Origin: Arthrobacter sp. NIO-1057
Lineage (GTDB): Bacteria > Actinomycetota > Actinomycetes > Actinomycetales > Micrococcaceae
Assembly: GCF_900094805.1 (NCBI RefSeq)
Contig: NZ_FMAT01000008.1
Location: 30,729 to 94,728, forward strand
Direction: 5' to 3'
Length of the DNA: 64,000 bases
The position numbers and the translations under genes are program-made. The notes under the pieces are model-generated. The model saw only the letters and a program-made list of their open reading frames with translations, did not search any database and was not told the DNA's origin. Below, in pieces: positions 53,267 to 62,738 of this stretch (its first letter is position 1; each line of letters begins with the position of its first letter).

Positions 53267-53341
53267 TTAGCTGTTTGGGCGCTTGCCGTGGTTGGCACCG
53301 CCACGCTTGCGATCGCGACGCTTACGAGCGCGCTTCGACAT
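53267..53341 (-). CDS. 50S ribosomal protein bL37 (24 residues)
   Basis: A 25-codon ORF on the minus strand encodes a very basic peptide starting MSKRARKRRDRKRGG and ending ANHGKRPNS. This is the actinobacterial bL37-type protein found near 23S rRNA in mycobacterial ribosomes. AAGGAG lies 6 nt upstream of the ATG. It is too short for many gene finders. It is preceded by roughly 100 nt with room for a promoter. Confidence 0.9.
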   Translation of the reverse strand: MSKRARKRRDRKRGGANHGKRPNS

Positions 53342-53440
53342 GGTGACTCCTTAGAGGGATCAATGGATCTTCCCGATAATTCGGGTCGACTAATAGTCTT
53401 TCATACTTTACGGCGATTTTCCTAACGCGCGCAGGGCGTC

Positions 53441-54046
53441 CTAACCCTCACCTGGTTCTGGCAAGTCCAACCATGAGTACCAGCCACGGTGCAGCACCAA
53501 CCAGGCCATCAGCCCGTAACCGGCCTGTCCGGGGACTCCGCCGGAGGCGTTCAGGTCGGCACGCCACTGGGCGTGGGCACGTAGGGGAGTGAAGGTATCG
53601 ACATAGTGATGGTTGCGGCGCAACGCCACGTCAGCGTACACCCGGTTCAGCTCGGCTATTCGCTGGTTGCGGGCATCATCCAAGCATGGGGCTGGACCGA
53701 CCAGCAGGGCCTTGATGTTCATCTGCGAGGCGGAATCGAGGATATTGGCAAGGTTCAGTCGGCTGCGTGCCGTGGAGACCTCAAGGTCAACATCGCGATC
53801 GGAGAGGGCAATGACCAAGCGGTTTTCGTATTGATCGCTGAACCGGCGGGAGGCCTCGCCCATCCAACGTTCTGCTAGTGCCTCGGAGCCTTCAGCCGGG
53901 GCGGCCAAGACAAAGGACTGCAGGCGCAGTGCTGGGTCTTGGGTTCGGGCCATGACTCGGCCAAACCAGCCTAGGCCTCGTGGGTCTCCATGGCCGGCCA
54001 GCAGCTCATCTCCGATTGCGGTAATACGGATTGTGCGTAACTCCAA
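53441..54046 (-). CDS. SGNH-hydrolase-fold protein, catalytic residues replaced
   Basis: The 201-residue protein has the SGNH/GDSL layout: ITAIGDELLAGHGDPRGLGW at the start, VIALSDRDVDL for the oxyanion block, and a final SGGVPGQAGYGLMAW. The nucleophile position of GDS is Glu (GDE), and the usual DxxHP near the end reads GGVPG without Asp and His. It is probably not a normal esterase. The start is TTG at 54046. Homologues with the same GDE and GDPRxLGW pattern seem to occur in related actinobacteria. Confidence 0.75.
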   Translation of the reverse strand: MELRTIRITAIGDELLAGHGDPRGLGWFGRVMARTQDPALRLQSFVLAAPAEGSEALAERWMGEASRRFSDQYENRLVIALSDRDVDLEVSTARSRLNLANILDSASQMNIKALLVGPAPCLDDARNQRIAELNRVYADVALRRNHHYVDTFTPLRAHAQWRADLNASGGVPGQAGYGLMAWLVLHRGWYSWLDLPEPGEG

Positions 54047-54181
54047 CTGGGCGACCTTTCGTTGGCTTCAAGAATATGAATCGATCCCCACCTTAGCAGT
54101 GAAGACACTGGCATCGGTGGAGATTCATACCGGATAAATGCCACAAGTTACCGATCAGTGGCTATCGCGGGTTAAAGCAAT

Positions 54182-54229
54182 GTTGCCGGTGAGTTTCCCC
54201 AACATTAGCTGGAAATACTCACCGGCAAC
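54182..54229 (-). terminator. Terminator of kgd
   Basis: GTTGCCGGTGAGT pairs perfectly with ACTCACCGGCAAC (13 bp) around a 22-nt loop, 30 nt after the kgd stop on the minus strand. Confidence 0.8.
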
Positions 54230-54258
54230 TTCACTGACTCAGTGCCGTGCTGAAGGCT

Positions 54259-57200
54259 TTAGCGGGCGAAGGCCTGCTGCAGCAGCACTGCGTTTTCTGC
54301 GTCGTGACGCTTGGCGGTACCTGCAGAGGTTGCTGCCGAGGCTGGGCGCGAGACCAGGGTGATCTTCTGCTCCAGGTGCGGTGCAACATACAGGCCGAAG
54401 AATGGCCATGGGCCCTGGTTGGCTGGTTCGTCCTGAACCCAAGAAACCTTGGCGTTCGGGTACTTGGCCAGCTGAGCTGCAATCTGCTCGGCAGGAGCCG
54501 GGTAGAGCTGCTCAACACGCACGATCGCGGTCTTGGAGTCCTGGGCCTTGCTGCGTGCGGCGATCAGGTCGTAGTAGACGCGACCGGAGCACAGCAGCAC
54601 CTTGTCCACGACGTTGGCATCGGTGATGGTGTTATCGCCGATAACCTCCTGGAAACCGCCGGTGGTGAAGTCCTCTACAGAGCTGGCAGCGGCCTTCAGG
54701 CGCAACAGCTGCTTCGGGGTGAAGACGATCAGCGGCTTGCGCGGACGGGCGTAGGCCTGGCGGCGCAACAGGTGGAAGTGGTTGGCGCCGGTGGACGGCT
54801 GGGCCACGACCATGTTGTTCTCGGCGCACAGCTGCAAGAAGCGCTCGATGCGTGCCGAAGAGTGGTCCGGGCCCTGGCCTTCGTAGCCGTGCGGCAACAG
54901 CATGACCAGCGAGGAGGACTGCGACCACTTCTGCTCGGCAGAGGAGATGAACTCGTCGATCACGGTCTGCGCGCCGTTGACGAAGTCGCCGAACTGGGCT
55001 TCCCACATCACCAGTGCATCCGGGCGTTCCACCGAGTAGCCGTACTCGAAGCCGAGCGCTGCGTATTCGGAGAGCAGCGAGTCGTAGATCCACAGTGGGG
55101 CCTGGTCGTCGCTCAGGTTGTGCAGCGGGTACCACTCGGTGCCATTCTCGCGGTCGTGGAAGACCGAGTGACGCTGAACGAAGGTGCCGCGGCGCGAGTC
55201 CTGGCCGGCCAGGCGCACTGGCACGCCTTCCATGGACAGCGAGCCGAGGGCAGCAACTTCTGCGAAGCCCCAGTCGATGCCGCCTTCGCGGGACATCTTT
55301 TCGCGGCGTTCCAGCAGCGACTTCAGCTTGGTGTGCATGGTGAAGCCCTCAGGAATCTGAACGTGGGCTGCACCGATGTGCGCCAAAGTCTGTGCCGAGA
55401 TGGCCGAGCCGCGGGCGCCGTCGACTGTGTTCTCGTCGGCAGCCTGGGCGAATGGCTTCTCCAGGTCGTTGATGGTCGAGCCCGGGGTGATGATCGGGAT
55501 CGGGGAGGTCTGGGCGGCATGCGTCTCAGCGAAGATGCGCTCCAGGTTCTCCTTGTACTCGGCCAAGACGTGCTCTGCTTCTTCCTGCGTGATGTCGCCG
55601 CGGCCAACCAGGGCCTCGGTGTACAGCTTGCGGGTAGAGCGCTTGGCTTCGATCAGGTTGTACATGATCGGCTGGGTCATCGAAGGATCGTCGCCTTCGT
55701 TATGGCCGCGACGGCGGTAGCAAACCAGGTCGATGACAACGTCCTTGCCGAACTTCTGGCGGTACTCGAAGGCCAACTGGCCGACGTGGACCACTGCCTC
55801 AGGGTCATCCCCATTGACGTGGAAGATCGGCGCCTGCACGGTGCGAGCAACATCCGAGGCGTAGACCGAGGAGCGCGAGGAACTAGGAGCGGTGGTGAAA
55901 CCGATCTGGTTGTTCACGATCACGTGCACGGTACCACCGGTCTTGTAACCAGGCAACTGGCTCATGGCCAGAACCTCGGAAACTACACCCTGGCCAGCGA
56001 AGGCTGCATCGCCATGGACCAGGATCGGCAGAACTTCGTTCTTCGAACCCAGACGATCCAGCTTGGCGCGGGTGATGCCCTCAAGTACTGGGTCGACAGC
56101 TTCCAGGTGGGATGGGTTAGCAGCCAGGTACACCTTGGTCTGGTTGCCCGCATCCGAGGTGTAGGAACCTTCGGTGCCCAGGTGGTACTTCACGTCGCCC
56201 GAACCCTGAACCGAGCCAGGGGTCGCGGTGCCTTCAAATTCGCGGAAGACCTGTGCGTAGGTCTTGCCGGCGATGTTGGTCAACACGTTCAGGCGGCCGC
56301 GGTGAGCCATACCGATGGCGACCTCGTCCAACTGGTCGTCGGCGGCATCGGAGATGATGGCGTCGAGTAGTGGAATCAGCGATTCGCCACCTTCGAGGCT
56401 GAAGCGCTTCTGACCAACAAACTTGGTCTGCAAGAAGGTTTCGAAGGCCTCGGCCGAGTTCAGCTTGGACAGGATGCGCAGCTGCTCTTCGCGGGTTGGC
56501 TTCGAGTAGCGAGCTTCCAGCTTCGACTGGAACCATTCACGTTCTTCCGGGTTCTGCAGGTGCATGTACTCGGTGCCGATGGTGCGGCAGTAAGCATCAC
56601 GCAGGGTGCCGAGGATATCGCGCAGTAGTGCACGATCCTTGCCGCCCAGACCGCCGGTGATCCACTCACGATCCAGATCCCACAGGGTCAGACCATAGTT
56701 GTTGATGTCCAGATCAGGGTGCTTACGCTGGACATATTCCAGTGGGTTGATGTCGGCCATCAGGTGGCCGCGCTCCCGGTAGGAATTGATCAGGTGCTGA
56801 ATGCGAGCGACCTTGTTGACCTGCAGGTCGATGTCGACCTGGTTATCAACGGCCCAGCGAACTGGCTCATAAGGAATGCGCAGCTGCTCGAAGATCTCGT
56901 CGTAGAAGCCCTGCTCGCCGAGCAATAGGGATTCCACCAGCTTCAGGAATTCGCCCGAACCTGCACCCTGGATGACGCGGTGGTCGTAGGTCGAGGTCAG
57001 GGTGATGTGCTTGCCGATGCCCATCAATGCCACGGACTTTTCCGAGGAACCACGGAATTCGGCGGGGTATTCCAGTGCGCCGACGCCGATGATGGCGGCC
57101 TGGCCCTTGGAGAGGCGTGGCACCGAGTGGACGGTACCGATGCCACCTGGGTTGGTCAGCGACACGGTGGTGCCGGCGTAATCGTCAGCGGTCAGCTTGT

Positions 57201-58017
57201 TGGCGCGAGCACGCTTGATCAAGTCTTCGTAGGTGGCCCAGAACTCGTTGAAGCTCAGGGTCTCTGCAGCCTTGACGTTTGGAACGGCCAACATGCGGGT
57301 GCCATCTGGCTTTGGCATGTCGATTGCGATGCCGAAGTTCACATGAGCTGGCTGGATCGCGGTTGGCTTCTTGTCGATCACATCGTAGGTGACGTTCATC
57401 GAAGGGATCTGCTTGAGCGCACGAATCACGGCGAAGCCGATCAGGTGGGTGAAGGAGATCTTGCCACCGCGTGAACGCTTGAGGTGGTTGTTGATGACGA
57501 TGCGGTTGTCGATCATGACCTTGGCCGGTACCGCGCGAACGGTGGTGGCGGTCGGTACGGCGAGGCTGGCATCCATGTTGGTGGCGATGGCCTTCATTGG
57601 CCCGCGCAGTGGAGTGCGCTTTTCCTCACCGAAAAGTTCGGTGGAAGGAGCTGCCTTTGGAGCCTGTGCCGGAATTGGTGCAGTCTTCGGTGCTGGCTCT
57701 GCCTTCTTGGCCTCAGTGGCTGGCGCGGCAGCTGGTGCTGGTTTTGAAGCTGGTGCTGGTTCGGTACTCCGAGCCTGAGCTGCGGCGCGCGGTGCGCCCT
57801 GCCCGTTCGTTGCGGGGGCTGCAGTAGTTGCTGCCGGTGCCGCTGGCGCCGGCTGCGCTGCCGGAGCCTTCTTGTCGGCGGCGAGAGATTCGAAAATATC
57901 CCACCATTTCTTATCTACCGAGTTCTTGTCGACGAGATACTGTTCGAACAGCTCGTCTACTAGCCACTCGTTTCCACCAAACTCTTCAGTAAGTCGGTGG
58001 TGTGCTTGCTCTGGCAC
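54259..58017 (-). CDS. kgd: Multifunctional 2-oxoglutarate metabolism enzyme Kgd (E2-E1 fusion)
   Basis: The 1252-residue protein begins with an E1-type helix ([28 protein letters not shown]), then an Ala/Pro-rich linker to about residue 120. An E2 succinyltransferase domain follows (about 130-360, catalytic [16 protein letters not shown]), then a full thiamine-diphosphate E1 domain ([46 protein letters not shown]). This is the actinobacterial OdhA/Kgd that links 2-oxoglutarate to succinyl-CoA. GarA at 6 kb is its known FHA inhibitor. GTG 58017 has AGAGG 8 nt upstream and is preferred to TTG 58023. Confidence 0.95.
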   Translation of the reverse strand: MPEQAHHRLTEEFGGNEWLVDELFEQYLVDKNSVDKKWWDIFESLAADKKAPAAQPAPAAPAATTAAPATNGQGAPRAAAQARSTEPAPASKPAPAAAPATEAKKAEPAPKTAPIPAQAPKAAPSTELFGEEKRTPLRGPMKAIATNMDASLAVPTATTVRAVPAKVMIDNRIVINNHLKRSRGGKISFTHLIGFAVIRALKQIPSMNVTYDVIDKKPTAIQPAHVNFGIAIDMPKPDGTRMLAVPNVKAAETLSFNEFWATYEDLIKRARANKLTADDYAGTTVSLTNPGGIGTVHSVPRLSKGQAAIIGVGALEYPAEFRGSSEKSVALMGIGKHITLTSTYDHRVIQGAGSGEFLKLVESLLLGEQGFYDEIFEQLRIPYEPVRWAVDNQVDIDLQVNKVARIQHLINSYRERGHLMADINPLEYVQRKHPDLDINNYGLTLWDLDREWITGGLGGKDRALLRDILGTLRDAYCRTIGTEYMHLQNPEEREWFQSKLEARYSKPTREEQLRILSKLNSAEAFETFLQTKFVGQKRFSLEGGESLIPLLDAIISDAADDQLDEVAIGMAHRGRLNVLTNIAGKTYAQVFREFEGTATPGSVQGSGDVKYHLGTEGSYTSDAGNQTKVYLAANPSHLEAVDPVLEGITRAKLDRLGSKNEVLPILVHGDAAFAGQGVVSEVLAMSQLPGYKTGGTVHVIVNNQIGFTTAPSSSRSSVYASDVARTVQAPIFHVNGDDPEAVVHVGQLAFEYRQKFGKDVVIDLVCYRRRGHNEGDDPSMTQPIMYNLIEAKRSTRKLYTEALVGRGDITQEEAEHVLAEYKENLERIFAETHAAQTSPIPIITPGSTINDLEKPFAQAADENTVDGARGSAISAQTLAHIGAAHVQIPEGFTMHTKLKSLLERREKMSREGGIDWGFAEVAALGSLSMEGVPVRLAGQDSRRGTFVQRHSVFHDRENGTEWYPLHNLSDDQAPLWIYDSLLSEYAALGFEYGYSVERPDALVMWEAQFGDFVNGAQTVIDEFISSAEQKWSQSSSLVMLLPHGYEGQGPDHSSARIERFLQLCAENNMVVAQPSTGANHFHLLRRQAYARPRKPLIVFTPKQLLRLKAAASSVEDFTTGGFQEVIGDNTITDANVVDKVLLCSGRVYYDLIAARSKAQDSKTAIVRVEQLYPAPAEQIAAQLAKYPNAKVSWVQDEPANQGPWPFFGLYVAPHLEQKITLVSRPASAATSAGTAKRHDAENAVLLQQAFAR

Positions 58018-58023
58018 GTGCAA

Positions 58024-58446
58024 CGCCTCTTCCCTGATTTCTACGTTGTTCTAGCTTGAGCCGGTGGTCTTCCGAGGACGTGAATCGACCACTTCGGCTC
58101 ACAAGATTTCTAGACCTGCGCACCAGTCTAGTGACTTTAACGCGCTCTTGGCCACGGCACGTATGTAATCTCACGAAAGTGTCGTTTATAACATCCCGTT
58201 GATCGTTGCAAAGCTACCGTTGAACGCCGGAATGTCGAAGTAGTGCGCAACGGGTCATCGTTCGATAGACTGAATCGCACTATGGAATCACACTCTCCAA
58301 GCCGGTGTGCCGCCCACGGGCGCAGTGCCGGCCAACACAGTCCATGCTCAGCAGGTTCCGGCTCCCGATTGGAGCCTTCTAGTTGCCGTCGTAACGGTAG
58401 CGAACCTCACATACTTATGCCCATGAATAGGTGGCGGTAACCACCT
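58024..58446. other. Divergent intergenic region kgd / CNNM gene
   Basis: About 420 nt with no convincing gene. It should hold the kgd promoter on the left and the CNNM-gene leader on the right. A 7-codon ORF (MPMNRWR, 58417-58440) and a start-site hairpin lie at its right end. Confidence 0.5.
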
Positions 58447-58448
58447 AT
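58427..58448 (+). promoter_or_regulatory. Start-codon hairpin of the CNNM gene
   Basis: ATAGGTGG pairs perfectly with CCACCTAT around CGGTAA. The left arm holds the AGGTGG ribosome site and the right arm includes the first two bases of the ATG at 58447, so folding would block translation. A 7-codon upstream ORF (58417-58440) ends inside the loop. Confidence 0.5.
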
Positions 58449-59769
58449 GGATTGGCTCTTTATATTTCTTGGCCTCTTGCTGATTCTCGGTACTGGCTTC
58501 TTCGTGGCCGTGGAATTCTCCTTGGTCGCCCTCGATAAAAGTACGGTGCAAAACGCCGTCGACCGCGGCGAACGTGGTGCCAAGCCACTACTTCAATGCT
58601 TGACCTCCCTGTCCACTCAGCTCTCCAGCTGCCAATTGGGCATCACCCTGACTACTTTGCTCACCGGTTATGTGCTGGAACCGGCCATGAGTTCTTTGCT
58701 TGAACCGCTGATGGAAATGGTCGGCATCCCCGAAGCCAGCTCCCTCGCGATCTCCGTTGTCGTGGCTTTGGTGGTGGCCACCTTGCTTTCGATGCTGATC
58801 GGCGAATTGGTTCCTAAGAACATGGCCATCGCCCAAGCAATGACGGTCGGTAGGTTGTTGGCACGTCCACAGCTGGTCTTTACCGCAATCTTCAAGCCAG
58901 CCATCGTGGTGCTCAACGGATTCTCTAACTCCGTGTTGCACCGGTTCTTCGGACTGGAAGCTAAGGAAGAGATTTCTGCAGCACGTTCCTCGCAGGAACT
59001 GGCCTCGCTGGTGCGACGCTCGGCTCAGCTGGGAACGCTGGACGTGCAGACCGCACGATTTGTGGAATCCACCATCGAGTTTTCCGAACGAACCGCCGCC
59101 GACGTGATGACGCCACGTACCTCGATGTCCACCATCGATTCCCAGGCGCCACTGTCCGAGTTGATTGAGGTCAGCGCCGATACCGGTTTCTCCCGTTTCC
59201 CCGTGATCGAAGGATCCAGCGACGAAATCCAAGGTATCTGCCACGTCAAAGCAGTGGTTTCGGTGCCGCGCGAACGCCGGGCCGCATTGCAGGTCGGTGA
59301 ATTCGCCCGCGACGCGCTGTATGTTCCGGAAACCATTCACCTCGACGTGCTCTTGGAACAACTGCGTGCAGCGGAGTTCCAGATCGCGATCGTGATGGAT
59401 GAATATGGTGGAACTGCGGGGCTGGTCACCTTAGAAGACCTCGTCGAAGAAATCGTTGGTGAAGTTTCCGACGAGCATGATGAGGACGAAGACCAAGCGG
59501 TCACTCAACCTAACGGCAGTTGGCTGTTCCCTGGGATGTTCCGACCCGACCAAGTGAATGAAAACTTTGACCACGACGTGATTCCCGAGGAGTCCTCTTA
59601 CGAGACCATCGGCGGGTTCATGCTCTCCGAATTGGGCCGTTTGGCTGAACTCAATGATCAGGTTGAGACCGAAAGTGGCATTTTTACCGTGACAGAGCTG
59701 GATGGCCGTCGTATCGCCCAGGTCCGTTTCGAACCGTCAGCCCCAAGTCAGGAGGCCGACAATGCATGA
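58447..59769 (+). CDS. CNNM/CorC-type membrane transporter with CBS pair
   Basis: The 440-residue protein has three to four N-terminal helices in the DUF21/CNNM domain (FIFLGLLLILGTGFFVAVEFSLVALDKS, QLGITLTTLLTGYVLEPAM, ELVPKNMAIA), two CBS repeats (DVMTPRTSMSTIDSQAPL, VPETIHLDVLLEQLR...VMDEYGGTAGLVTLEDLVEEIVGE) and a C-terminal CorC/HlyC FAD-like domain. The family exports or controls Mg2+. It overlaps the second CNNM gene by 8 nt. Confidence 0.9.
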   Translation: MDWLFIFLGLLLILGTGFFVAVEFSLVALDKSTVQNAVDRGERGAKPLLQCLTSLSTQLSSCQLGITLTTLLTGYVLEPAMSSLLEPLMEMVGIPEASSLAISVVVALVVATLLSMLIGELVPKNMAIAQAMTVGRLLARPQLVFTAIFKPAIVVLNGFSNSVLHRFFGLEAKEEISAARSSQELASLVRRSAQLGTLDVQTARFVESTIEFSERTAADVMTPRTSMSTIDSQAPLSELIEVSADTGFSRFPVIEGSSDEIQGICHVKAVVSVPRERRAALQVGEFARDALYVPETIHLDVLLEQLRAAEFQIAIVMDEYGGTAGLVTLEDLVEEIVGEVSDEHDEDEDQAVTQPNGSWLFPGMFRPDQVNENFDHDVIPEESSYETIGGFMLSELGRLAELNDQVETESGIFTVTELDGRRIAQVRFEPSAPSQEADNA

Positions 59770-60835
59770 TTTTATGGGCCTGATCTGGCTAGTAGTTCTC
59801 TTGTTGTTCAACGCGTTTTTTGTTGCCGGCGAATTCGCGGTGATGAGCGCTCGTCGTTCACAGATTGAACCCTTGGCGGACGAGGGAAATAAGCGCGCGA
59901 AACTGGCGCTGTATGCCATGGAGCATGTCTCAGTGATGCTTGCAGTGTGCCAGCTCGGTATTACCGTCTGCTCGCTGTTGATTCTGAATATTTCTGAACC
60001 AGCGATCCACCACTTGTTAGCGGAACCGTTGACCATGATCGGCATGGCTGAATCCGTCGCCGACACTGTGGCCTTCTTGATCGCGCTAGTACTGGTGACC
60101 TTCCTGCACGTAACCTTTGGCGAAATGGTACCGAAGAACATCTCGGTTTCCGTGGCTGATAAAGCCGTAATGCTTTTGGCTGCGCCACTGGTGGGCTTGT
60201 CTAAGATCCTCAAGCCGATCACCTCGATGCTCAATGGTCTGGCGAACTTGGTGCTGCATGCTTTTGGTATCGAACCAAAGGAGGAAGTCACCAGCTCCTA
60301 CACTGCCGACGAGGTTCGATCCATCATCGATACTTCCTCGGAAGAGGGCACCTTGGATGAGGAAAACGCGCTGCGTCTGACGAAAGCACTGGAATTCTCC
60401 TCGGTGACTGCTCAGAGCTGCATGGTTCCGCTGGACGACTTGTTCACTTTGGAATGGGGGGAAACCACTGCTCGCGAGTTTGAGAAGAAGGTTGGCAAGA
60501 CCGGATTCTCGCGCATGCTGATCACCAAAAATGATGTTCCCGTAGGTTATTGGCACGTCAAAGACGTGATGTTGATCGACGACGCGCATTCGACTCAACC
60601 GCTTCGGGACTTGCCATTGCATCCACTGGGCCAATTGGCGCAGGACACCGAAATTGAGGAAGCTCTGGAAGAGATGCGTCAAGAAGGCAACCACCTCTCG
60701 GTGGTAGTTGACGACGCTGGTTCCGCCATCGGTGTGGTGTTCCTCGAAGACATCATTGAGGTCTTGGTGGGGGAGATTACCGACACCACCCGAAAGCGCA
60801 CTTCACCGCCACGTAGCGAGAAACTAGAAAACTAG
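59762..60835 (+). CDS. Second CNNM/CorC-type protein with CBS pair
   Basis: The 357-residue protein starts at ATG 59762 with GGAGG upstream, inside the end of the first gene. It has the same DUF21 helices (FMGLIWLVVLLLFNAFFVAGEFAVMSARR, EMVPKNISVS) and CBS repeats but lacks the C-terminal CorC domain of its neighbour. A tandem long-plus-short pair suggests a hetero-oligomer. It ends at a strong terminator. Confidence 0.9.
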   Translation: MHDFMGLIWLVVLLLFNAFFVAGEFAVMSARRSQIEPLADEGNKRAKLALYAMEHVSVMLAVCQLGITVCSLLILNISEPAIHHLLAEPLTMIGMAESVADTVAFLIALVLVTFLHVTFGEMVPKNISVSVADKAVMLLAAPLVGLSKILKPITSMLNGLANLVLHAFGIEPKEEVTSSYTADEVRSIIDTSSEEGTLDEENALRLTKALEFSSVTAQSCMVPLDDLFTLEWGETTAREFEKKVGKTGFSRMLITKNDVPVGYWHVKDVMLIDDAHSTQPLRDLPLHPLGQLAQDTEIEEALEEMRQEGNHLSVVVDDAGSAIGVVFLEDIIEVLVGEITDTTRKRTSPPRSEKLEN

Positions 60836-60889
60836 GCGAAGCTCACCAGGCTGTGGCGTATTGCGAATGAATCGCAACTGGTAAGATTG

Positions 60890-60921
60890 ACTGCGGCACC
60901 CCAAAGGGTGCCGCAGTTTTT
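60890..60921 (+). terminator. Terminator of the CNNM operon
   Basis: ACTGCGGCACCC pairs with GGGTGCCGCAGT around CAAA and runs into TTTTT. It also shows that the ABC gene must start after it. Confidence 0.94.
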
Positions 60922-60964
60922 CGTCGCTGGACAACCACCATCCGCGCAGTTTAGAAAGCATTTC

Positions 60965-61798
60965 ATGTCATCTAGCCCCATTGTCCGATTTGAGGATGCA
61001 CGTCTGGCCTACGGGTCTCGTGTGCTCTGGGATGAGCTCAACCTATCCATTGCTGCAGGCGAGTTTCTTGCAGTTTTGGGACCAAATGGCTCGGGCAAGA
61101 CCAGCTTTATTAACACCATGCTTGGGACCACCTCGCTCAAAAGGGGAACCGTATCCATCGCTGGGGAACCGGTACGCCGGGGATCATCTTCTGTTGGGTT
61201 GATTCCCCAGCAACGCCCTTTTGGCGACAACGTTCCTATGCGTGCTCGAGATCTCGTTGCCCTAGGTTTAGACGGCGCGAAGTTGGGTATTCGTGTGAGT
61301 CGTCGATCGGTGCGTAGACAGGTTGATGAACTGCTGGACATGGTTGGAGCCAGCGGTTATGCCAACCGTCCGGTCTCCGATTTATCCGGAGGCGAACAAC
61401 AACGATTGCGCGCTGCACAAGCCTTGGCCGGTAACCCAAGAGTGTTGTTGTGCGATGAGCCGTTGTTGTCCTTGGACTTGCACCATCAGCAGGCCATCAG
61501 CGAGGTGATTCACCGACAGGCGGTTGAGCGCGATAGTGCCGTCATTTTTGTGACTCACGAGATTAACCCGATTCTTCCGTACGTTGATCGAGTGTTGTAC
61601 CTAGCCGAAGGTCGGTTCCATCTCGGTACTGTCGATGAGGTCATGCAGTCATCGGTACTCACCGAACTTTATGGTGCGCCGGTGGAAGTGCTTCGCGTAA
61701 ACGGGCGAATCGTGGTGGTTTCCGGGGACTGCTCAGCCGAGCTGCCTGCAGATGGCCATGATCATGCTGAAGATATTGAATTAGAAACCGGAAAGTAG
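60965..61798 (+). CDS. Metal-type ABC transporter ATPase (ZnuC/MntB-like)
   Basis: The 277-residue ATPase has Walker A GPNGSGKTS, signature LSGGEQQRLRAAQAL and Walker B VLLCDEPLLSLD, plus VTHEINPILPYVDRVLYL, typical of zinc/manganese uptake ATPases. The His-rich C-terminus (DGHDHAED) fits metal handling. The start is ATG 60965, after the terminator. It lies 9 nt before the permease gene. Confidence 0.88.
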   Translation: MSSSPIVRFEDARLAYGSRVLWDELNLSIAAGEFLAVLGPNGSGKTSFINTMLGTTSLKRGTVSIAGEPVRRGSSSVGLIPQQRPFGDNVPMRARDLVALGLDGAKLGIRVSRRSVRRQVDELLDMVGASGYANRPVSDLSGGEQQRLRAAQALAGNPRVLLCDEPLLSLDLHHQQAISEVIHRQAVERDSAVIFVTHEINPILPYVDRVLYLAEGRFHLGTVDEVMQSSVLTELYGAPVEVLRVNGRIVVVSGDCSAELPADGHDHAEDIELETGK

Positions 61799-61807
61799 GA
61801 GTAAGAC

Positions 61808-62668
61808 ATGAACTTTTCGGATTTCATCGACAAGGCCTTTAACTTCAATGACTACGCACAACTCTTGCCGCTAGTTTCCAACTCACTAATCGCCGGTGCA
61901 GTATTAGGGGTCGTTGGTGGCTTGATCGGCATCTTTATCATGATGCGCGATATGGCATTTGCTGTTCACGGCATCGCGGAGTTGTCATTCGCTGGTGCCT
62001 CGTTTGCGTTGCTCATTGGTGCGGATGTCGTCACCGGTTCGGTATTTGGCTCGCTTATTGCAGCCCTGATCCTTGGATTCTTGGGGACAAGAGCCCGAGA
62101 CCGTAATTCCATTACTGGCGTACTGATGCCTTTCGGGCTTGGGTTGGGCATCTTATTCTTATCGTTGTACGAGGGGCGTAGCGCGAATAAGTTTGGCCTG
62201 CTAACTGGCCAGATTGTCGCCGTTGACGATGTTCAACTTAACGGCATGCTGGTCTTGTCGCTAGTAGTTGTTCTCGCCTTGATTCTCATTTGGCGCCCAC
62301 TAACGTTTGCTTCAGTGGATCCAGTGGTTGCAAATGCACGTGGCGTCCGCACCTCAGGATTATCCATCTTTTTCATGGTGATCTTGGCGCTCGCGGTGGC
62401 AGTAACCATTCAGGTAGTTGGTGCTCTGCTAGTTCTTGCATTGCTTATTACTCCTGCAGCGGCGGCAATGCGCGTTACGTCTAACCCGGTACTGACCGTA
62501 GTGCTCTCTATTGCATTTGCAGAATTGGCAGTTGTCGGCGGTATCTTGTTGGCGCTGGCTGGTGCTCTTCCAATTAGCCCTTACGTCACAACGATTTCGT
62601 TCTTGATTTACGTCATTTGTCGTGGAATTGAGTATGTGCGTTCTCCACGACGACGTCACCAGGTCTAA
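61808..62668 (+). CDS. Metal-type ABC transporter permease (ZnuB family)
   Basis: The 286-residue permease has eight or so helices, with family landmarks VVGGLIGIFIMMRDMAFAVHGIAELSFAGASFALL and ALLVLALLITPAAAAMR. Together with the ATPase it makes a zinc or manganese importer. No substrate-binding lipoprotein gene lies on either side in the window. GGAGTAAG lies before the ATG. Confidence 0.9.
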   Translation: MNFSDFIDKAFNFNDYAQLLPLVSNSLIAGAVLGVVGGLIGIFIMMRDMAFAVHGIAELSFAGASFALLIGADVVTGSVFGSLIAALILGFLGTRARDRNSITGVLMPFGLGLGILFLSLYEGRSANKFGLLTGQIVAVDDVQLNGMLVLSLVVVLALILIWRPLTFASVDPVVANARGVRTSGLSIFFMVILALAVAVTIQVVGALLVLALLITPAAAAMRVTSNPVLTVVLSIAFAELAVVGGILLALAGALPISPYVTTISFLIYVICRGIEYVRSPRRRHQV

Positions 62669-62682
62669 GTGGTAGTTTCCGG

Positions 62683-62714
62683 ATCGCCCCAGCTTGTTTC
62701 TGGGGCGATTCGTG
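62683..62714. terminator. Terminator after the ABC operon
   Basis: ATCGCCCCAG pairs perfectly with CTGGGGCGAT around CTTGTTT. It lies 14 nt after the permease stop and before the convergent HNH gene. Confidence 0.85.
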
Positions 62715-62738
62715 TTTCCAACTCACTGTTGGCCATGG

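Noticed and set aside
54247..56370. 707-codon ORF on the plus strand
   Set aside because: It is antisense to kgd and created by its codon bias; the peptide has no family motif.
60887..60964. Longer N-terminus for the metal ABC ATPase
   Set aside because: The extension runs through a perfect terminator hairpin; the ATG at 60965 is the natural start.
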